Assembly: GCF_002911015.1 (NCBI RefSeq)
Contig: NZ_KZ626857.1
Span: 39,431-103,430 of the forward strand
From: Streptomyces populi
Lineage (GTDB): Bacteria; Actinomycetota; Actinomycetes; Streptomycetales; Streptomycetaceae
Reading direction: 5' to 3'
DNA: 64,000 bases
The notes under the pieces: generated by a model
The model's database searches: none
Told to the model about the DNA's origin: nothing
Seen by the model: only the letters and a program-made list of their open reading frames with translations
Shown here: positions 61,477-64,000 of the stretch, one piece after another
Layout: each line of letters begins with the position of its first letter
How positions within the stretch are numbered: position 1 is the first letter of the stretch
Made by a program: the position numbers and the translations under genes

Positions 61477-62474
61477 TGGACCCGACCACCGACAAAGCCG
61501 GGTACACCGGGCGCTCCGGGGACGCGGACACCGCCCGCTCCTCCCTGGAAGCCCTGCGCACCGAGATCGCCAAAGCCGTGGTCGGCCAGGACCCCGCCGT
61601 GACCGGCCTCGTCGTCGCCCTCCTGTGCCGCGGACACGTCCTCCTCGAAGGAGTCCCCGGAGTCGCCAAGACGCTGCTCGTCCGCGCGCTCGCGTCCGCG
61701 CTGGAACTCGACACCAAGCGCGTCCAGTTCACCCCCGACCTGATGCCGAGCGACGTCACCGGCTCGCTCGTCTACGACGCCCGCACCGCCGAGTTCTCCT
61801 TCCAGCCCGGCCCGGTCTTCACCAATCTCCTGCTCGCCGACGAGATCAACCGCACGCCTCCCAAGACCCAGTCGTCGCTGCTGGAGGCGATGGAGGAACG
61901 CCAGGTCACCGTCGACGGCACCCCCCGCCCGCTCCCCGAGCCCTTCCTGGTCGCCGCGACCCAGAACCCGGTCGAGTACGAGGGAACGTATCCGCTCCCC
62001 GAGGCCCAACTGGACCGCTTCCTGCTCAAACTGACGATCCCGCTGCCCTCCCGCCAGGACGAGATCGACGTCCTCACCCGCCACTCCGAGGGCTTCAACC
62101 CGCGCGACCTGCGCGCCGCGGGACTGCGTCCGGTCGCCGGCGCCGCCGACCTCGAGGCCGCCCGCGCCGCGGTCGCCAAGACGACGGTCTCCCCCGAGAT
62201 CACCGGCTACGTCGTCGACCTGTGCCGCGCGACCCGCCAGTCGCCGTCGCTCACCCTCGGCGTCTCCCCGCGCGGCGCGACCGCCCTGCTCGCCACGGCC
62301 CGCGCCTGGGCCTGGCTGACCGGCCGCGACTACGTCATCCCCGACGACGTCAAAGCCCTGGCCCTGCCGACCCTCCGCCACCGCGTCCAGCTCCGCCCCG
62401 AGGCCGAGATGGAGGGCGTGACGGCCGACTCCGTCATCAACGCGATCCTCGCCCACGTCCCCGTCCCCCGCTGA
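61473..62474 (+). CDS. MoxR-family AAA+ ATPase
   Basis: 333 residues. Walker A GVPGVAKT (60-67), Walker B LLLADEINRTPPKTQ (sensor region following), ATQNPVEYEGTYPLPEAQLDRF (sensor 1 and arginine-finger area) spanning about 160-182, and a C-terminal lid. MoxR proteins act as chaperone-like ATPases that assemble or activate metal-dependent or surface complexes with DUF58/VWA partners. Start ATG 61473 is followed directly by a second ATG. It overlaps the previous stop and abuts the DUF58 gene by TGATG. Confidence 0.92.
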   Translation: MMDPTTDKAGYTGRSGDADTARSSLEALRTEIAKAVVGQDPAVTGLVVALLCRGHVLLEGVPGVAKTLLVRALASALELDTKRVQFTPDLMPSDVTGSLVYDARTAEFSFQPGPVFTNLLLADEINRTPPKTQSSLLEAMEERQVTVDGTPRPLPEPFLVAATQNPVEYEGTYPLPEAQLDRFLLKLTIPLPSRQDEIDVLTRHSEGFNPRDLRAAGLRPVAGAADLEAARAAVAKTTVSPEITGYVVDLCRATRQSPSLTLGVSPRGATALLATARAWAWLTGRDYVIPDDVKALALPTLRHRVQLRPEAEMEGVTADSVINAILAHVPVPR

Positions 62475-63784
62475 TGGCACTCACCGGACGCGCCGCCCTC
62501 CTGGCGGCCCTGGGCGCCCTCCCCGTCGGCATCTGGGGACCGGGCTGGACGGGCATCCTCGCCGTCAACGTCCCGCTGGCCCTGGCCTGCGCCTGCGACG
62601 CCGCCCTCGCGGCTCCCGTACGACGCCTCGGCCTGACCCGCTCCGGCGACACCTCGGTACGCCTCGGCGAATCCGCGGACGTCACGCTCACCGTCACCAA
62701 CCCCTCCGGCCGCCCGCTGCGCGCACACCTGCGGGACGCCTGGCCGCCGAGCAGCTGGGAACCCGGCACGGAGGTCGAGGCGTCCCGCCACCGCCTGACG
62801 GTCCCCGCCGGCGAACGCCGCCGTCTGACGACCCGTCTGCGCCCCACGCGCCGCGGTGACCGCCGCGCCGACCGCGTCACGATCCGCTCGTTCGGCCCCC
62901 TCGGCCTGTTCTCCCGTCAGGGCAGCCACGAGGTCCCCTGGACCGTACGCGTCCTGCCCCCCTTCACCAGCCGGAAGCACCTTCCTTCCAAACTGGCCCG
63001 GCTCCGCGAACTCGACGGCCGCACCAGCGTGCTGACGCGCGGTGAGGGAACGGAGTTCGACAGTCTGCGCGAGTACGTTCCCGGCGACGACACCCGTTCC
63101 ATCGACTGGCGCGCCACGGCCCGCCGGACGACGGTCGCCGTACGCACCTGGCGTCCCGAGCGCGACCGCCACATCCTGCTGGTCCTCGACACCGGCCGCA
63201 CCTCCGCGGGCCGCGTCGGCGACGCCCCCCGCCTCGACGCCTCCATGGACGCGGCCCTGCTCCTCGCCGCCCTTGCCTCCCGTGCCGGCGACCGCGTGGA
63301 CCTGCTCGCCTACGACCGCCGGGTACGCGCCCTCGTCCAGGGCCGTGCGGCGGGCGACGTCCTCCCGTCCCTGGTCGACGCGATGGCCGGCCTCGAACCG
63401 GAGCTCGTCGAGACGGACGCCCGCGGCTTGACCGCCACGGCCCTGCGTACGACGCCGCGCCGCTCCTTGATCGTGCTTCTGACGACCCTCGACGCCGCCC
63501 CTGTGGAGGAGGGCCTGCTCCCCGTCCTCTCCAGCCTCACCCAGCGCCACACGGTCCTGCTGGCATCGGTCGCGGACCCGCACATCGCGCGCATGGCGAA
63601 GGCCCGGGGAGACGTCGACGCGGTGTACGAGGCAGCGGCGGCGGCCCAGGCCGAGGCCGGACGCCGACGTACGGCCGAAACACTGCGGCGTCGCGGGGTC
63701 ACCGTCGTCGACGCGACTCCGGACGACCTGGCACCGGCTCTCGCTGACGCCTATCTGGCCCTGAAGGCGGCAGGCCGTCTGTAG
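62474..63784 (+). CDS. DUF58 (VWA-like) protein, MoxR partner
   Basis: 436 residues. Two short hydrophobic helices near the N-terminus (about 6-45) are followed by a beta-rich domain and the DUF58 signature GEGTEFDSLREYVPGDD and SIDWRATAR (about 194-219). A VWA-like domain follows with LVLDTGRTS (a MIDAS-like D-x-x-R/G-x-S, where D-T-G-R differs from the standard D-x-S-x-S). Such proteins are client adapters of MoxR ATPases. The TGATG junction gives translational coupling. It is the last gene of the operon and converges on the rRNA operon. Confidence 0.87.
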   Translation: MALTGRAALLAALGALPVGIWGPGWTGILAVNVPLALACACDAALAAPVRRLGLTRSGDTSVRLGESADVTLTVTNPSGRPLRAHLRDAWPPSSWEPGTEVEASRHRLTVPAGERRRLTTRLRPTRRGDRRADRVTIRSFGPLGLFSRQGSHEVPWTVRVLPPFTSRKHLPSKLARLRELDGRTSVLTRGEGTEFDSLREYVPGDDTRSIDWRATARRTTVAVRTWRPERDRHILLVLDTGRTSAGRVGDAPRLDASMDAALLLAALASRAGDRVDLLAYDRRVRALVQGRAAGDVLPSLVDAMAGLEPELVETDARGLTATALRTTPRRSLIVLLTTLDAAPVEEGLLPVLSSLTQRHTVLLASVADPHIARMAKARGDVDAVYEAAAAAQAEAGRRRTAETLRRRGVTVVDATPDDLAPALADAYLALKAAGRL

Positions 63785-63825
63785 GAGACGGGGCCTGTAG
63801 AAGACGGAACCTGTAGAGGACCGAG
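63778..63825 (+). repeat. Three imperfect 16-nt tandem units at the end of the DUF58 gene
   Basis: Units 63778-63793, 63794-63809 and 63810-63825 share CTGTAG-A-GAC-G (for example CCTGTAGAAGACGGAA). The first unit contains the DUF58 stop codon. They lie between that stop and the rRNA terminator. Confidence 0.7.
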
Positions 63826-63888
63826 AGCGAGGAAACCCTGGCCCGTGGGGTCGGCTTTCGGTTCCGGGAAAACTGTTCCTGAACGCAG

Positions 63889-63925
63889 AAAACCCCCGTA
63901 CCGGTATCCCCGGCACGGGGGTTTT
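63889..63925. terminator. Bidirectional intrinsic terminator of rRNA operon
   Basis: Arms 63889-63902 and 63912-63925 (AAAACCCCCGT... and ...ACGGGGGTTTT) pair at all but one position, with a 9-nt loop. Flanking A and T runs make it a textbook terminator for both strands: rRNA from the right, DUF58 operon from the left. It lies 12 nt beyond the 5S 3' end. Confidence 0.9.
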
Positions 63926-63936
63926 CTTCAAAATTT

Positions 63937-64000
63937 GTTCGGCGGCGTCCTACTCTCCCACAGGGTCCCCCCTGCAGTACCATCGGCGCTGTGAGGCTTA
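63937..64000 (-). rRNA. rrf: 5S ribosomal RNA, 3' part (cut by window edge)
   Basis: The complement reads the conserved Streptomyces 5S 3' half (GGTACTGCAGGGGGGACC and GTGGGAGAGTAGGACGCC). About 64 of about 120 nt lie in the window; the 23S and 16S genes are expected further right. The terminator follows immediately. Confidence 0.95.

Overview
The window is a chromosomal core segment of a high-GC actinomycete, almost certainly a Streptomyces. The basis is the very high GC with G/C-biased third codon positions, GTG and TTG starts, and a recognisable gene order: two Ser/Thr kinases (pkaB/pkaA type), ohrA-ohrR, a 180-kDa-class NAD-glutamate dehydrogenase, secA, hpf, lpqB-mtrB-mtrA, mtnA, then an rRNA operon. 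No phage, insertion sequence, CRISPR array or tRNA was seen. The only RNA gene is the 3' half of a 5S rRNA at the right edge, transcribed leftwards.

Layout. (1) 1-6811: two leftward kinases, divergent from a large FHA-domain FtsK/SpoIIIE-like protein. (2) 7102-10764: a three-gene sugar ABC importer (lipoprotein plus two permeases) with no ATPase, closed by a strong terminator. (3) 10917-35544: about 25 kb of cell-wall glycopolymer and surface-polysaccharide genes. It holds three tandem GT2/TagF fusion proteins, several polytopic GT-C-like enzymes, a GT2 protein, galE, a TagG/TagH-type ABC exporter divergent from a TetR repressor, a GT4 enzyme coupled to a fourth GT2/TagF fusion, and a GtrA-like protein. 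The organic-peroxide pair ohrA/ohrR, with its palindromic operator, sits inside this block. (4) 35746-44164: NAD-glutamate dehydrogenase, a DJ-1/PfpI protein, a HAD phosphatase and two small actinobacterial proteins. (5) 44338-52149: secA, a GNAT acetyltransferase, a YcaQ/AlkX-like DNA glycosylase, a NarL-type response regulator, hpf and comF. (6) 52285-58048: the mtnA-mtrA-mtrB-lpqB run, leftward and tightly packed. (7) 58189-63784: a rightward operon of a membrane protein, DUF4129, DUF4350, MoxR and DUF58 genes with overlapping stops and starts, converging on the rRNA operon.

How the genes fit together. Much of the window concerns the cell envelope: wall polymer synthesis (TagF-like and GT2 domains), its export (TagGH), lipid-linked sugar handling (GtrA, GT39/GT87-like proteins), envelope signalling (MtrAB-LpqB) and protein export (SecA). 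The most interesting signal is in the three tandem GT2/TagF fusions. Copy 1 keeps both active sites. Copy 2 has lost the GT2 nucleotide-binding aspartates. Copy 3 has lost the TagF catalytic histidine. This complementary pattern suggests partners that have divided their functions. Other points of note are an FHA/FtsK-like protein with arginine in place of the P-loop lysine beside the kinases, a duplicated 30-bp element between the TetR gene and the wall-polymer exporter, and a large extracytoplasmic insertion in a sugar permease.
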